Assembly: GCF_005402965.1 (NCBI RefSeq)
Contig: NZ_BJCF01000001.1
Coordinates: 157,953-221,952, forward strand
Direction: 5' to 3'
From: Dolichospermum planctonicum
GTDB lineage: Bacteria; Cyanobacteriota; Cyanobacteriia; Cyanobacteriales; Nostocaceae
DNA length: 64,000 bases
A program made the translations under genes and the position numbers. The notes under the pieces were generated by a model, which did no database searches, was not told where the DNA came from, and was given only the letters and a program-made list of their open reading frames with translations. Below are positions 37,801 through 46,848 of this stretch, one piece after another. Numbering within the stretch: position 1 is the first letter of the stretch; each line of letters begins with the position of its first letter.

Positions 37801-38830
37801 CATCAAAACCTACGGCGAATCCCTCGCCCAAATTATGTGGATGGTGGGAGTGCGTCCAGTTCCCGATGCTTTGGGACGGGTGAATAAGTTGGAATTGATA
37901 CCTTTGGAAGAATTGGGTCGTCCTAGAATTGATGTAGTGATCAATTGTTCTGGTGTATTCCGCGACTTGTTCATTAACCAAATGAACTTGCTGGATCAAG
38001 GTGTAAAAATGGCAGCAGAAGCTGATGAACCCTTGGAAATGAACTTTGTCCGCAAGCACGCTTTGAAACAAGCGGAGGACATGGGAATAAATCTGCGTCA
38101 AGCTGCAACTCGCGTTTTCTCTAATGCTTCTGGTTCTTATTCTTCTAATATTAACTTAGCGGTGGAGAATAGCACTTGGGACAGTGAAGCTGAGTTACAG
38201 GAAATGTATTTGAAGCGCAAATCTTTCTCTTTCAATTCTGATAATCCTGGGGTTATGGATGAGTCAAGAGAGATTTTTGAAACGACTTTGAAGACTGCTG
38301 ATGCAACTTTCCAGAATCTCGATTCTTCGGAAATCAGTTTAACTGATGTTTCCCACTATTTTGACTCAGATCCGACTAAGTTAGTAGCAAGTCTGCGTGC
38401 AGATGGTAAGAAACCATCTTCTTACATTGCAGATACAACTACTGCGAATGCACAGGTGAGAACTTTATCAGAAACTGTGCGTTTAGATGCGCGGACGAAG
38501 TTGTTAAATCCCAAATGGTATGAGGGGATGTTATCTCACGGTTACGAAGGTGTGCGCGAACTTTCTAAGCGGTTGGTTAATACTACTGGTTGGAGTGCGA
38601 CTGCTGGTGCTGTGGATAATTGGATTTATGAGGACACAAACGAAACCTTCATCAAAGATGAGGAAATGCAAAAGCGGTTGATGAATCTCAATCCTCATTC
38701 TTTCCGCAAGATTGTTTCTACTTTGTTGGAAATGAATGGACGCGGTTATTGGGAGACGAGTGAGGAGAATTTAGACCGGTTGAGAGAGTTGTATCAGGAG
38801 GTCGAAAATCGGATTGAGGGTATAGAATAG
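34844..38830 (+). CDS. chlH: Magnesium chelatase subunit H (ChlH)
   Basis: A 1328-residue protein matching full-length ChlH, the large porphyrin-binding subunit. With ChlI and ChlD it inserts Mg into protoporphyrin IX, the first committed step of chlorophyll synthesis. Recognisable stretches are the N-terminal [35 protein letters not shown] (about 465), [24 protein letters not shown] (about 625-648), and the C-terminal half with [26 protein letters not shown]. It is a soluble enzyme working at the membrane with ChlD/ChlI, which are not in the window. It appears to be its own unit, an ordinary chromosomal gene inside otherwise accessory DNA. Confidence 0.97.
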   Translation: MFTQVKSTIRHIAPDDLRGRKLIKVVYVVLESQYQSALSQAVREINANHPSVAIEISGYLIEELRNSENYEELKRDIASANIFIASLIFIEDLAQKVVAAVEPHRDNLDVSVVFPSMPEVMRLNKMGSFSLAQLGQSKSVIANFMKKRKEKSGAGFQDGMLKLLRTLPQVLKFLPMEKAQDARNFMLSFQYWLGGSAENLENFLLMLADKYVLKGVEKESFVAADYQAPVVYPDMGIWHPLAPTMFEDVREYLNWYSARKDISSHLKDPLAPCVGLVLQRTHLVTGDDAHYVAIVQELESLGARVLPVFAGGLDFSKPIEAYFYEPITKMQLIDAVVSLTGFALVGGPARQDHPKAIEALKRLNRPYMVALPLVFQTTEEWLDSDLGLHPIQVALQIAIPELDGAIEPIILSGKDGATGRAIALQDRVEIVAQRALKWANLRRKPKLDKKVAITVFSFPPDKGNVGTAAYLDVFGSIHEVMKGLRNNGYDVQDIPETPQELLEQVIHDAQAQYNSPELNIAYKMSVPEYEALTPYSQRLEENWGPPPGNLNSDGQNLLIYGKQFGNVFIGVQPTFGYEGDPMRLLFSRSASPHHGFAAYYTYLERIWGADAVLHFGTHGSLEFMPGKQMGMSGDCYPDQLIGSIPNLYYYAANNPSEATIAKRRSYAETISYLTPPAENAGLYKGLKELSELIASYQTLKDTGRGVSIVNSIMDKCRIVNLDKDIHIPETDSKDMTSEERDNIVGNVYRRLMEIESRLLPCGLHVIGKPPTAEEAIATLVNIASLDRQEEEIQGLPGIIAKSLGRNIEDIYKNNDAGILADVQLLQDITLATRAAVTALVQEQIDAEGRVIAVSKLNFFNMGRKEPWVESLHKSGYPKVDTSALKPLFEYLEFCLKQVCADNELGGLLQGLEGEYILPGPGGDPIRNPDVLPTGKNIHALDPQSIPTSAAVQSAKIVVDRLLERNKSENDGNWPETIACVLWGTDNIKTYGESLAQIMWMVGVRPVPDALGRVNKLELIPLEELGRPRIDVVINCSGVFRDLFINQMNLLDQGVKMAAEADEPLEMNFVRKHALKQAEDMGINLRQAATRVFSNASGSYSSNINLAVENSTWDSEAELQEMYLKRKSFSFNSDNPGVMDESREIFETTLKTADATFQNLDSSEISLTDVSHYFDSDPTKLVASLRADGKKPSSYIADTTTANAQVRTLSETVRLDARTKLLNPKWYEGMLSHGYEGVRELSKRLVNTTGWSATAGAVDNWIYEDTNETFIKDEEMQKRLMNLNPHSFRKIVSTLLEMNGRGYWETSEENLDRLRELYQEVENRIEGIE

Positions 38831-38839
38831 GTTTAGATG

Positions 38840-38858
38840 GGCAGGTTTTTTACCTGCC
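38840..38858 (+). terminator. Weak hairpin after chlH
   Basis: A 7-bp stem ggcaggt / acctgcc with a 5-T loop, 10 bp after the chlH stop. There is no T-run afterwards, so termination would be partial. Confidence 0.4.
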
Positions 38859-38896
38859 TCCTTAATAATCAGATAAAATTAACAAATAAAAGATAG

Positions 38897-39175
38897 ATGA
38901 TTCAAACATTTAAAAATAAATCCTTAGAAAATCTGTTTAAAGAAAATTTTAATAAAGGAGTTCCCGCAAATTTAGAAAATAAAATTAGAATCAGACTTGA
39001 AGTTATAGACTCAGCTTTAATTGTAGAGGATATTAGATTACCGGGATATGATTTGCATGAATTAAAAGGAGACAGAAAAGGAACTTTGTCAATTAAGGTA
39101 TCAGGAAACTGGCGGATAACTTTTAAATTTGAAGATGGTGATGCTTATGATGTTAATCTTGAAGATTATCATTAA
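38897..39175 (+). CDS. higB: HigB-family RelE/ParE-type toxin
   Basis: A 92-residue toxin of the HigB group. Its typical end block GTLSIKVSGNWRITFKFEDGDAYDVNLEDYH (about 62-92) is complete, with the Arg of NWRITF that is needed for mRNA cleavage in this family. It comes before its antitoxin, the HigBA order, 76 bp apart. These toxins cut mRNA on the ribosome. Confidence 0.88.
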   Translation: MIQTFKNKSLENLFKENFNKGVPANLENKIRIRLEVIDSALIVEDIRLPGYDLHELKGDRKGTLSIKVSGNWRITFKFEDGDAYDVNLEDYH

Positions 39176-39251
39176 ATCCTGTGTTAATATGATATTAATT
39201 GTGTAGAGCTTGTTAACTAACTGTAGTAAAATTTATTAAGGAGTATTGATT

Positions 39252-39563
39252 ATGAATAATTTGCAAGATATTACTCAAGATAGATTAGTAAGACCAATAC
39301 ATCCTGGTGAAGTAATTGCAGATATTTTAGATGATTTAGATATTAATCCTAGCAATTTTGCTGAAATTTTAGGAGTATCTAATCAAACAATTCAGGAAAT
39401 TATTAATGGTGAAAAATCCATTACAGTAGATATTGCAATTCGTCTTGGTAAAGCTTTAGGAAATGGACATAGACTTTGGTTGAATCTTCAGCAAAAGGTT
39501 GATGTCTGGGATGCTTTGCAAAGTCATAAGGAAGAATATAATAAAGTTATGACATTAGTGTAG
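39252..39563 (+). CDS. higA: HigA-family antitoxin (XRE helix-turn-helix)
   Basis: A 103-residue HigA protein from ATG 39252 with aaggag (39238-39243) at good spacing. RPIHPGEVIADILDDL is the family opening, and the helix-turn-helix runs from NPSNFAEILGVSNQTIQEIINGEKSIT to AIRLGKAL (about 32-72). It should neutralise HigB and repress the operon. A closely related but truncated copy is at 41959-42141. Confidence 0.88.
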   Translation: MNNLQDITQDRLVRPIHPGEVIADILDDLDINPSNFAEILGVSNQTIQEIINGEKSITVDIAIRLGKALGNGHRLWLNLQQKVDVWDALQSHKEEYNKVMTLV

Positions 39564-39605
39564 AATAAATATGAATTTTATTACTCTCTATTTACCTCCA
39601 TCCAT

Positions 39606-39752
39606 TCAAATATTTGCTTGAGCATCCTTACGCAGTTTATCTTGCTGCAACAACATCAAAAAATAGTCCGCTACAGTATCATAATTGCCAGATTGAAGCT
39701 GAATCTCAAGATAAGACTCAAGTTCTTTTGGTATCGCAAAACTCACGTTCAT
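39606..39752 (-). CDS. Small ParD-like antitoxin, orphan
   Basis: A 48-residue frame, beginning MNVSFAIPKELESYLEIQLQ and continuing SGNYDTVADYF. The first part is typical of ribbon-helix-helix ParD/CopG antitoxins (an N-terminal strand, then a helix with the SGxYxTxxDY turn). The C-terminal half that binds the toxin is short and there is no ParE frame next to it. It is probably an orphan or remnant. Confidence 0.5.
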   Translation of the reverse strand: MNVSFAIPKELESYLEIQLQSGNYDTVADYFLMLLQQDKLRKDAQANI

Positions 39753-39819
39753 AAGTTTCTAATATGAATAAAATTTTATTAGTATCTTATCATTTTTTAT
39801 TCTGGTGATGAATTTAGGC

Positions 39820-39960
39820 GTAAGCGTTGCGCTGCTGCAATCAGTTCGCTTTTTTGTGATGTGTAATTGCGTAAGCGTTACGCTGCTGCAAGCAGTTCGC
39901 TGTTTGAGGATGTGGGGAATGCGTAAGCGTTGCGCGACCTAGGAATCGCTTTACTGGTGA
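39820..39960. repeat. Dispersed palindromic repeats, reverse orientation
   Basis: Three modules: gcgtaagcgttgcgctgctg (39827 on), gcgtaagcgttacgctgctg (39869 on) and gcgtaagcgttgcgcgacct (39920 on), each followed by a cagttcgct or aatcgct end. They are reverse complements of the modules at 28.9-33.0 kb. Confidence 0.7.
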
Positions 39961-40006
39961 CAGTATAGAATGTGAAAATCTATTTAGAACTTTACTCATA
40001 AACCTT

Positions 40007-41386
40007 ATGGAAAGCAGCGCTCATGCTCAACAATTAGAATTATTTCAATTATTCCAACCGACTAAAATTATAAGTTGTACAAGAAAGTTTACATTTGTAG
40101 ATTTATTTGCTGGAATAGGTGGATTTAGAATTCCTTTAGAAGAATTAGGAGGAATTTGTTTAGGATATTCAGAAATAGATAAAGAAGCTATTAAGGTTTA
40201 TAAAAATAATTTTATTAGTGATCATAATGCAGATGAACCATATTTAGGAGATATTACAAATTTAAACAAATTACCTTTTGAAATAGATTTAATAGTTGGT
40301 GGTGTGCCTTGTCAACCTTGGTCTATAGCAGGTAAAATGCAAGGTTTAGATGACCCCAGAGGTAAACTATGGCTTGATGTTTTTAGAGTTGTAGAAGTTA
40401 ATAAACCTAAATCATTTATATTTGAGAATGTCAAGGGTTTAACCGAGCCAAGAAACAGACAAAGTTTAGAATATATACTTAGTAATTTAACATCATTTGG
40501 CTATATAGTTAAATATCAGGTGCTAAATTCCTATGATTTTGGTTTACCTCAAGATAGAGACAGAATATTTATTGTTGGTATTAGAAATGATATTGCAAAT
40601 TATTGGGGGTTTACTTTTCCTAAACCATTAAATAAACGCTTAAAACTTTATGATATAATTCCTGGAATTGAAAAAACTAATTTTCCTAAAAAGAAATTTC
40701 CTCCAGAAGTTTTATTTAATGATGGCAAAATTCCAGCTTCTAGAGGCAGATTCCAAAAAATAGATGAATTAAACGATTTCTTTACTTTTGCTGATATTAG
40801 AGATGGACATACTACAATTCATTCTTGGGAATTAATAGAAACAAATTATAGAGAAAAGTTAATATGTCAAACTATTTTAAAAAATAGAAGAAAGAAAATT
40901 TATGGTGAAAAAGATGGTAATCCTTTAAAATTTGAAGTATTAGAATCTTTAACTTCTAATTTACAGATTGCAGAAATTAACAGCTTAGTAGACAAAGAAA
41001 TTCTTCGTCTTGTAGAAGGTAAAGGTTATGAATTTGTAAATTCTAAAATTTCTTCAGGTATTAATGGTATTTCTAAAATATTTTTACCTCATGCTGATGC
41101 GATTGGAACTTTAACCGCAACTGGAACAAGAGATTATGTGGCTACTATATCTATAGAATGTGAAGAACCTGAAGCATATAAGCAAACATTTATCAAAAAA
41201 ATTTATCAACCAAAGCGATTTAAACCTTTAACCGCAGAAAATTACGCAAGATTACAAGGATTTCCTAAAAGTTTCAAAATAGCGGATAATGAAAATACAG
41301 CCAAACATCAATTTGGTAATGCAGTTTCTATTCCTGTCATTTACCATTTAGCAAAGGCATTGTTAACAATCATTCTATCGGTTTAA
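40007..41386 (+). CDS. C5-cytosine DNA methyltransferase with large recognition region
   Basis: A 459-residue Dcm-type enzyme. Motif I is VDLFAGIGGFRIPLE (31-45), the catalytic Cys102 is in VPCQPWSIAGK, motif VI is FENVKGL, motif VIII QDRDRIFIVG, motif IX-X RLQGFPKSF and HQFGNAVSIPVIYHL. The region between VIII and IX is about 200 residues, much longer than in the 26229 enzyme, so a longer or different target. A short frame with a restriction-gene-like start begins 8 bp after its stop, suggesting that it once belonged to a full restriction-modification operon. Confidence 0.92.
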   Translation: MESSAHAQQLELFQLFQPTKIISCTRKFTFVDLFAGIGGFRIPLEELGGICLGYSEIDKEAIKVYKNNFISDHNADEPYLGDITNLNKLPFEIDLIVGGVPCQPWSIAGKMQGLDDPRGKLWLDVFRVVEVNKPKSFIFENVKGLTEPRNRQSLEYILSNLTSFGYIVKYQVLNSYDFGLPQDRDRIFIVGIRNDIANYWGFTFPKPLNKRLKLYDIIPGIEKTNFPKKKFPPEVLFNDGKIPASRGRFQKIDELNDFFTFADIRDGHTTIHSWELIETNYREKLICQTILKNRRKKIYGEKDGNPLKFEVLESLTSNLQIAEINSLVDKEILRLVEGKGYEFVNSKISSGINGISKIFLPHADAIGTLTATGTRDYVATISIECEEPEAYKQTFIKKIYQPKRFKPLTAENYARLQGFPKSFKIADNENTAKHQFGNAVSIPVIYHLAKALLTIILSV

Positions 41387-41394
41387 TTTTGAAT

Positions 41395-41602
41395 ATGGCA
41401 GCTATTAGTTCAAAAACTCGTGCAGAAATTAAAGGTTATCTAGAAGGTTTTATCAAGGGTCTTATAGATGAGTATAAAAGGCGTAAAATTTTAAAACCTA
41501 TTTTGCAGAAGCTGAACTTCAAAAACAAAATTACGAATCTGCCATACTTCTTCGTAGTGTAAAAATGGTAATTTATGATGTATAGAAAGAGGTGATTTTT
41601 CA
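41395..41602 (+). pseudogene. Remnants of a possible restriction gene and of xisH
   Basis: A 55-residue frame (41395-41562; MAAISSKTRAEIKGYLEGFI...) begins right after the methyltransferase and stops early. In another frame, up to 41602, the sequence reads ...RSVKMVIYDV, then TAG (41583-41585), then KEVIFQWIN, which looks like the C-terminal end of XisH; XisH normally precedes XisI. So the spot seems to hold a fused remnant of two genes: a protein tied to the methyltransferase and the tail of xisH. The XisH reading is fairly persuasive, the restriction-gene reading is weaker. Confidence 0.45.
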
Positions 41603-41938
41603 ATGGATAAATTAACTCAATACCGTCAAATAGTTCAAGAAATATTAAAAGAATATGGTGAAGCACAACCAGCTTACGGCAATATAGAAGTTGAGACGAT
41701 TTTTGATACACAACGTGATCATTATCAAATAGTTCATGTTGGTTGGGAAGGTCAAAATTGGGTACATAGTTGTATCATTCATATTGATATTAAAGGTGGT
41801 AAAATTTGGCTGCAATGGAATGGTACTGAGGATGATATTGCTGCTAATTTAGTAGCTGCGGGAGTGAGTAAAAAGGATATTGTGTTAGGTTTTCAGTCTC
41901 CTTTTATGAGGAAGTTTACAGAATATGCTGTGGGTTAA
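41603..41938 (+). CDS. xisI: XisI-family protein
   Basis: A 111-residue XisI protein: KLTQYRQIVQEILKEYGEAQP at the start, VHVGWEGQNWVHSCIIHIDIKGGKIWLQWNGTEDDIAANLVAAGVSKKDIVLGF in the middle. XisH and XisI were named for control of excision of the fdxN element in Anabaena; in cyanobacterial genomes they form a common two-gene family of unclear, possibly toxin-antitoxin-like role. Its partner xisH is only a remnant here, so this XisI is an orphan. The sequence is complete. Confidence 0.88.
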   Translation: MDKLTQYRQIVQEILKEYGEAQPAYGNIEVETIFDTQRDHYQIVHVGWEGQNWVHSCIIHIDIKGGKIWLQWNGTEDDIAANLVAAGVSKKDIVLGFQSPFMRKFTEYAVG

Positions 41939-41958
41939 TTATTTAAGGAATATTAATT

Positions 41959-42141
41959 ATGAATAATTGGCAAAATATTACTGATGAGAGATTAGCAAGA
42001 CCAATACATCCAGGTGAAGTAATATCAGATATTTTAGATGATTTAGAAATTAATTATCACGATTTTGCCGAAGTTTTAGGAATATCTTATCAAACAATTC
42101 AAGAAATTATTAATGGTGAAAAATCCATTAGGCGCATCTGA
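41959..42141 (+). pseudogene. Truncated HigA antitoxin fused to hicA DNA
   Basis: The first 56 residues closely match HigA at 39252 (RPIHPGEVISDILDDLEIN...IQEIINGEKSI), then the frame meets foreign sequence and ends after RRI. The break is inside the helix-turn-helix region, so the dimer and toxin-binding half is lost. No HigB precedes it. Beyond the breakpoint (about 42129) the DNA is that of a hicA gene in another frame. Confidence 0.8.
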
Positions 42142-42340
42142 TGAAAATATATCCTTTGAGCAATTGTGTCAACTCTTGATCAGATTAGGATTTGATGAAA
42201 GAATTCGTGGTAGTCACCACATTTTTACAAAACAAGGAGTTGAAGAAATATTGAACCTTCAACCCAAACAAGGAAAAGCCAAAGCATATCAAGTTAAACA
42301 AGTCCGGGAAATGTTACTTAAATATCAGCTAGGAGGTTAA
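42113..42340 (+). CDS. hicA: HicA-family toxin with replaced N-terminus
   Basis: A 75-residue frame. From about residue 8 (SDENISFEQLCQLLIRLGFDERIRGSHHIFTKQGVEEILNLQP...AYQVKQVREMLLKY) it is a good HicA, with the catalytic His in GSHHIF. Full HicA proteins of this type carry about 14 more residues before this point; here they are replaced by the end of the higA fragment read in a different frame (MVKNPLGA). It starts inside the higA remnant and ends 1 bp before hicB, so expression would depend on the higA promoter. It may be active. Confidence 0.7.
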   Translation: MVKNPLGASDENISFEQLCQLLIRLGFDERIRGSHHIFTKQGVEEILNLQPKQGKAKAYQVKQVREMLLKYQLGG

Positions 42341-42341
42341 G

Positions 42342-42554
42342 ATGACTCTGCGCTATGAAATTAATCTCTATTGGAGTCAAGAAGACCAATCATTTATTGC
42401 AGAAGTTCCAGATTTACCGGGATGTGCTGCTGATGGAGAAACTTATCAAGAAGCACTGCAAAATATAGAAATTATTATGCAGGAATGGATAGAAACTGCT
42501 CAAGAGTTAGGTCGAAAAATTCCTGAACCTACACAGCGTTTCATGTCAGCTTAA
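42342..42554 (+). CDS. hicB: HicB-family antitoxin
   Basis: A 70-residue HicB of the short type: strand-rich MTLRYEINLYWSQEDQSFIAEVPDLPGCAADGETYQEALQNIEIIMQEWIETAQELG, the partial RNase H-like fold of the family, without a long DNA-binding tail. The ATG follows the hicA stop at once, with ggagg (42333-42337) in the end of hicA as ribosome site. It should block HicA. Confidence 0.88.
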   Translation: MTLRYEINLYWSQEDQSFIAEVPDLPGCAADGETYQEALQNIEIIMQEWIETAQELGRKIPEPTQRFMSA

Positions 42555-42574
42555 CTGATGATTTTGGGATCTGA

Positions 42575-42615
42575 AAAGAGCGTAAGCGTTGCGCGACCTA
42601 GAAATCGCTTTTATT
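42575..42615. repeat. Dispersed repeat module
   Basis: gcgtaagcgttgcgcgacct followed by agaaatcgctttt, the same module as at 39920-39950. It lies 25-60 bp before the next methyltransferase gene. Confidence 0.65.
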
Positions 42616-42683
42616 GGATATAAAAGATATAATAGACTCAAGGAGTATATAATTAGTGATATTCAGAATTGGGAGCAAGAACC

Positions 42684-43859
42684 GTGATAGATGGTAAAGC
42701 TATTTCTATTTCATTATTTACAGGTGCTTATGGTCTAGATTTAGGATTAGAACAAGCAGGTTTTCACACTGTAACTGTAGTAGAAAAAGATCGTGATGCT
42801 GTCAAAACTATTGCTCTTAATCGTCCCTTTCTTCAAGAAAGTGCTATTCCCAGAGAAATACAAAATGTTAGTTCTCAAGAATTACTGCAAGAAGGAGGAA
42901 GAGTTTTCAATTTAGGCCGTGCTTTACAACCTGGTGAAGTAGATTTAGTCACAGGTGGTCCCCCATGTCAACCATTTAGCACCGCAGGAAAAAGAGGTTC
43001 AGTTATGGACCTTCGCGGTAGTTTATTTATGGATTTTATTCGCATTGTTAAAGAAGTCCAACCCCGTTTTTTCTTAATGGAAAATGTTAAAGGTTTGCTT
43101 TCTGCTCCTCTGCGTCACAGACCAATTAATCAACGCAGAAAAGATTACCCACCTTTAGAACCTGATGAAATGCCTGGTTCTGCTTTAAAAGTGGTATTAT
43201 CAGAAATGCAAGCAATAGAATATAACGTAGTTTACAACCTTTTAGAAGCAGCAGATTATGGAGTACCACAAAATAGAGAACGTGTAATATTTATTGGTTC
43301 ACGAGATGGGGAAATTGCTACATTTCCTATTCCCCAATATTGCAAAGATGGAAAAACTTTACCTAAATGGAGGACATTAAAAGACGCTCTCACTGGGTTA
43401 GTTGATGCAGAACCAGAATATATGTCTTATTCAGAAAATCGTTTAAAGTATTTGAAATTATTAAAAGCTGGACAAAACTGGAGATATTTACCAGAAGAGT
43501 TAAAAAAAGAAGCAATGGGAGGTGCTTACAATTCTGGAGGTGGAAAAGTTGGTTTTTATAGAAGACTATTCTGGGATAAACCTTCACCAACAATTACTAC
43601 AAGTCCCCATCAAAAAGCTACAGATATGTGCCATCCTGTAGAATTACGTTGTTTAACTGTGCGGGAGTCTGCAAGGATTCAAACATTTCCAGATGATTGG
43701 ATTTTTTATGGTTCTGTAAGTTCTAAATATAAACAAATTGGTAATGCAGTTCCTGTATTACTTGCGAAGGAAATTGGTAGTTATCTCTTTAACTTAATTC
43801 ATGGAAACAAATCGAAGGGTAAAGAGATAGCTGAACAATTATCACTTTTTTATTTATAG
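42684..43859 (+). CDS. C5-cytosine DNA methyltransferase
   Basis: About 391 residues from GTG 42684 (a TTG at 42669 is also open). Motif I ISLFTGAYGLDLGLEQAG, motif IV GGPPCQPFSTAGKR with Cys near 95, motif VI MENVKGLLSAPL, motif VIII PQNRERVIFIG and C-terminal RESARIQTFPDDW plus QIGNAVPVLLAKEI. The sequence differs clearly from the other two cytosine methylases in the window, so it was acquired separately. A possible C-terminal remnant of another gene lies just after it on the opposite strand. No intact nuclease partner. Confidence 0.92.
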   Translation: MIDGKAISISLFTGAYGLDLGLEQAGFHTVTVVEKDRDAVKTIALNRPFLQESAIPREIQNVSSQELLQEGGRVFNLGRALQPGEVDLVTGGPPCQPFSTAGKRGSVMDLRGSLFMDFIRIVKEVQPRFFLMENVKGLLSAPLRHRPINQRRKDYPPLEPDEMPGSALKVVLSEMQAIEYNVVYNLLEAADYGVPQNRERVIFIGSRDGEIATFPIPQYCKDGKTLPKWRTLKDALTGLVDAEPEYMSYSENRLKYLKLLKAGQNWRYLPEELKKEAMGGAYNSGGGKVGFYRRLFWDKPSPTITTSPHQKATDMCHPVELRCLTVRESARIQTFPDDWIFYGSVSSKYKQIGNAVPVLLAKEIGSYLFNLIHGNKSKGKEIAEQLSLFYL

Positions 43860-43867
43860 AAAAGTGT

Positions 43868-43960
43868 CTATTTTGTAGCCAATTCAGCAAAAGATTTATC
43901 AATTTTCTGTAACATATCTCGTATATGATTTTCAACTAGATCATAATCCATACAAATCAT
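43868..43960 (-). pseudogene. Short 3' gene remnant convergent to the methyltransferase
   Basis: A 30-residue minus-strand frame, MICMDYDLVENHIRDMLQKI followed by DKSFAELATK and a stop. The helix-rich wording looks like the C-terminal end of a type II restriction enzyme, which would make it the lost partner of the methylase. Upstream the frame is lost in repeat DNA. Tentative. Confidence 0.3.
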
Positions 43961-44086
43961 ATTCCAAAGTTTTGGGGTTTGGAGGTGCGATCGCGCGCAT
44001 GAGAAACAACAAGCCAAATTTGTGTGGTGGAAGCAGTGTCATAATTAACCTGGCTACGGCTATAATTACATGATATACATCATAAT

Positions 44087-44125
44087 CCCCTCCTCGCAAG
44101 CGGGGAGGGGGTTGAGGGTGGGGTT
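44087..44125. repeat. Dispersed palindrome, possible atp operon terminator
   Basis: cccctcctcg-caag-cggggagggg with a following ttgagggtggggttc; same family as the insertion in the GH116 gene at 3163-3209. It lies 75 bp beyond the atpG stop and could end the atp transcript. Confidence 0.5.
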
Positions 44126-44155
44126 CTTGTATCTCACTGAATGGAGAATCCCTAT

Positions 44156-44182
44156 ACCAATTACCAATCACCAATTACCAAA
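44156..44182. repeat. Heptad short tandem repeat (STRR) after atpG
   Basis: Units of accaatt / accaatc repeated about 3-4 times, ending at the atpG stop codon. Short tandem heptad repeats of this style are known in filamentous cyanobacteria. Confidence 0.7.
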
Positions 44183-45130
44183 TTAAGTCAACGCTTCTGC
44201 ACCACCGACAACTTCCAGTAGTTCCTGGGTAATTGCGGCTTGACGAGCTTTGTTGTAAGACAAAGATAGAGTTTTAATCAACTCACCCGCGTTATCACTA
44301 GCGTTACTCATCGCTGTCATCCGTGCTGCTAGTTCACTAGCCGCTGATTCTTGTAATGCCCGTAATAACTGATTGCTCAGATATAAAGGTAGCAAAGAAT
44401 CCAGGATTTGCACTGGATCTTGTTCAAAAATCATATCGCGGGGTAAAGGAGCAACTGTACTAGTTACCTTTTCCCGTTCTACTTGGAATTGACCACCACG
44501 GGTAGTTAAACGGAAAATTTCATCATCCGCTGCTTCTAAACCCTGGGTATCCAAAGGGAGAAGGGTTTGGACTACAGGACGAGAACTAACCAAGGAGACA
44601 AATTTTGTATAAACTAGCTCAATCCGGTCTACTTTTTCAGAAAGGAATAGAGAAAGCAGTTCATCAGCGATATTGGTCGCTTCGGCGGCGGTAGGAATTT
44701 GTTCTAAACCGCTGTAGGTAGCATCAATAGGCTGATTCCGGCGTTGAAAGTATTGGGTAGCCTTACGTCCGACTAATACATAAGTATAGTCTATACCTTC
44801 AGCTTGAAGTTCTTTGGCACGGTTCTCAGCGCGACGGATGACGTTACTGTTGTAACCACCACATAAACCGCGATCGCCCGTAATTACTAACAAGCCGACT
44901 GATTTAACTTCGCGTTTTTTCAGTAGGGGTAAGTCCACATCTTCAAAACGCAGTCTGGTTTGTAAGCCAAATAATACTTGTGCTAAACGGTCAGCAAAGG
45001 GACGGGTAGCAATTACCTGTTCTTGAGCGCGACGAACCCTGGCCGCTGCAACAAGCCGCATAGCTTCCGTGATTTTCTTGGTGTTTTTGACCGACTGAAT
45101 GCGATCACGTATTGATTTGAGATTAGCCAT
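44183..45130 (-). CDS. atpG: ATP synthase gamma subunit
   Basis: 315 residues, the rotor shaft of F1. [36 protein letters not shown] is the conserved N-terminal helix and [33 protein letters not shown] the C-terminal one, which form the coiled-coil shaft. An internal segment around 195-230 ([20 protein letters not shown]) is the extra loop of cyanobacterial and plastid gamma; it lacks the Cys pair of the plant form. Last gene of the atp operon (called atpC in older cyanobacterial papers). Confidence 0.96.
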   Translation of the reverse strand: MANLKSIRDRIQSVKNTKKITEAMRLVAAARVRRAQEQVIATRPFADRLAQVLFGLQTRLRFEDVDLPLLKKREVKSVGLLVITGDRGLCGGYNSNVIRRAENRAKELQAEGIDYTYVLVGRKATQYFQRRNQPIDATYSGLEQIPTAAEATNIADELLSLFLSEKVDRIELVYTKFVSLVSSRPVVQTLLPLDTQGLEAADDEIFRLTTRGGQFQVEREKVTSTVAPLPRDMIFEQDPVQILDSLLPLYLSNQLLRALQESAASELAARMTAMSNASDNAGELIKTLSLSYNKARQAAITQELLEVVGGAEALT

Positions 45131-45134
45131 AATC

Positions 45135-45290
45135 CGATTTTAGATTTTAGATTTTAGATTTTAGATTCGGAATTTCGGATTTTAGATGAGACTCATCTGC
45201 AAAAAACATCAAATCCCTGTATTCTATGGGCTGATATTTAATTTCGGGACGAGTCTATTTAATCCAAAATCCAAAATCCAAAATCCAAAA
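45135..45290. repeat. Heptad tandem repeats in the atpA-atpG spacer
   Basis: 45135-45187 is a run of tttagat units; 45261-45290 is a run of aatccaa units. The two runs are partly complementary, so the spacer RNA could fold into a long AT-rich hairpin between atpA and atpG. Confidence 0.75.
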
Positions 45291-45293
45291 TTT

Positions 45294-46814
45294 TTACGCT
45301 GCTGCTTGGAAGGTCTTTTTGAACTCGGTTAGCGCTGCTTTCAAAGCAGTTTCTTCTGCATCACCGAGAACTTTTGTTCCTTGTACGCCTTGGTAATAAG
45401 CGGTATTAACATTCTTCAGGTAATCACGTAAACCTCTAACAAAGGTAGTTACTTGATTAACTGCAATGTCATCTAAATAACCATTAATACCAGCGTAAAG
45501 AACTGCTACTTGTTCAGCGACGGAAAGAGGGTCGTTTTGAGGCTGTTTTAACAATTCCCGTAAACGCGCACCACGAGCCAACTGATCTTGAGTAGCTTTA
45601 TCTAAATCAGAAGCGAATTGAGCGAAAGCTTGTAAGTCATCAAACTGAGCCAATTCCAGTTTAATTTTCCCAGCAACTTTTTTCATGGCTTTGGTTTGAG
45701 CCGCAGAACCTACGCGGGATACAGAGATACCGGGGTTAACAGCGGGACGGATACCAGAGTTAAACAAGTCAGAAGACAAGAAAATCTGACCGTCAGTAAT
45801 AGAAATTACGTTGGTAGGAATATATGCGGATACGTCACCAGCTTGGGTTTCGATAATTGGTAAAGCAGTCATACTACCTTTACCCAATTCGTCGCTCAAT
45901 TTAGCAGCGCGTTCTAATAAGCGGGAGTGGATGTAGAATACATCTCCAGGATAAGCTTCCCGACCGGGTGGACGACGCAACAGCAAGGACATTTGGCGGT
46001 AGGCCTGTGCTTGCTTAGAAAGGTCATCGTAAATAATTAAGGTCGCTTTGCCTTTGTACATGAAATACTCAGCAATACTAGCACCGGTGTAGGGAGCTAA
46101 GTATTGTAAAGTAGCTGGGTCACTGGCGTTAGCTGCTACAACTACGGTGTAGTCCATAGCGCCTTTTTCTTGTAAGGTTTGGACTACGTTAGCAACGGTG
46201 GAAGCTTTTTGACCGACAGCTACGTAAACGCAAACAACATCTTCACCCTTTTGGTTAATGATGGTATCAATAGCGATCGCTGTTTTCCCGGTTTGTCGGT
46301 CACCAATGATTAATTCCCGTTGACCACGGCCGACGGGAATCATGGAATCAATAGCGGTGATCCCTGTTTGCATCGGTTCATGGACGGAGCGACGAGCGAT
46401 AATACCAGGGGCGGGGGATTCAATTAACCGACTTTCGGTGGTTTTGAGATCACCTTTACCATCAATGGGACGACCTAAAGCATCTACAACCCGACCAATT
46501 AAAGCTTCACCCACAGCTACTTGGGCGATTTTACCGGTAGCGGTGACGGAGCTACCTTCTTGAATGTCCCGACCTTGACCCATCAATACCGCACCGACGT
46601 TATCTTCTTCTAAGTTTTGGGCGATACCAATGGTGCCATCTTCAAATTCTAGGAGTTCCCCAGCCATAGCTTTTTCCAAGCCATAAATCCGGGCAATCCC
46701 GTCACCAACTTGTAACACTGTACCAACGTTAGCAACTTTAACCTCTTGGTCGTATTGCTCGATTTGTTGTTGGATAATGCTGCTGATTTCGTCTGGTCTA
46801 ATGGAAATGCTCAT
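45294..46814 (-). CDS. atpA: ATP synthase alpha subunit
   Basis: 506 residues, complete. The P-loop [11 protein letters not shown] (about 170-180) and the catalytic-interface Arg in [16 protein letters not shown] are present, with the N-terminal [21 protein letters not shown]. It forms F1 with beta, whose gene lies elsewhere in cyanobacteria. It is translated after atpH, 108 bp apart, with heptad repeats between. Confidence 0.98.
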   Translation of the reverse strand: MSISIRPDEISSIIQQQIEQYDQEVKVANVGTVLQVGDGIARIYGLEKAMAGELLEFEDGTIGIAQNLEEDNVGAVLMGQGRDIQEGSSVTATGKIAQVAVGEALIGRVVDALGRPIDGKGDLKTTESRLIESPAPGIIARRSVHEPMQTGITAIDSMIPVGRGQRELIIGDRQTGKTAIAIDTIINQKGEDVVCVYVAVGQKASTVANVVQTLQEKGAMDYTVVVAANASDPATLQYLAPYTGASIAEYFMYKGKATLIIYDDLSKQAQAYRQMSLLLRRPPGREAYPGDVFYIHSRLLERAAKLSDELGKGSMTALPIIETQAGDVSAYIPTNVISITDGQIFLSSDLFNSGIRPAVNPGISVSRVGSAAQTKAMKKVAGKIKLELAQFDDLQAFAQFASDLDKATQDQLARGARLRELLKQPQNDPLSVAEQVAVLYAGINGYLDDIAVNQVTTFVRGLRDYLKNVNTAYYQGVQGTKVLGDAEETALKAALTEFKKTFQAAA

Positions 46815-46848
46815 TTGTCGTGCTAATTAGTTTCACAAAGAAGTTAAT

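Noticed and set aside
41436..41711. 91-codon minus-strand frame over the xisH remnant and xisI start
   Set aside because: Antisense to xisI, which is a clear family member; no family signal of its own.
43941..44174. 77-codon minus-strand frame beyond the atp operon
   Set aside because: Runs through the palindromic repeat and heptad repeats; proline-rich part PHPQPPPRLRGG is repeat-coded.
45135..45290. Heptad runs as regulatory protein-binding iterons or origin
   Set aside because: The wording differs between spacers and fits the short tandem repeats known in filamentous cyanobacteria; no DnaA boxes or replication gene nearby.
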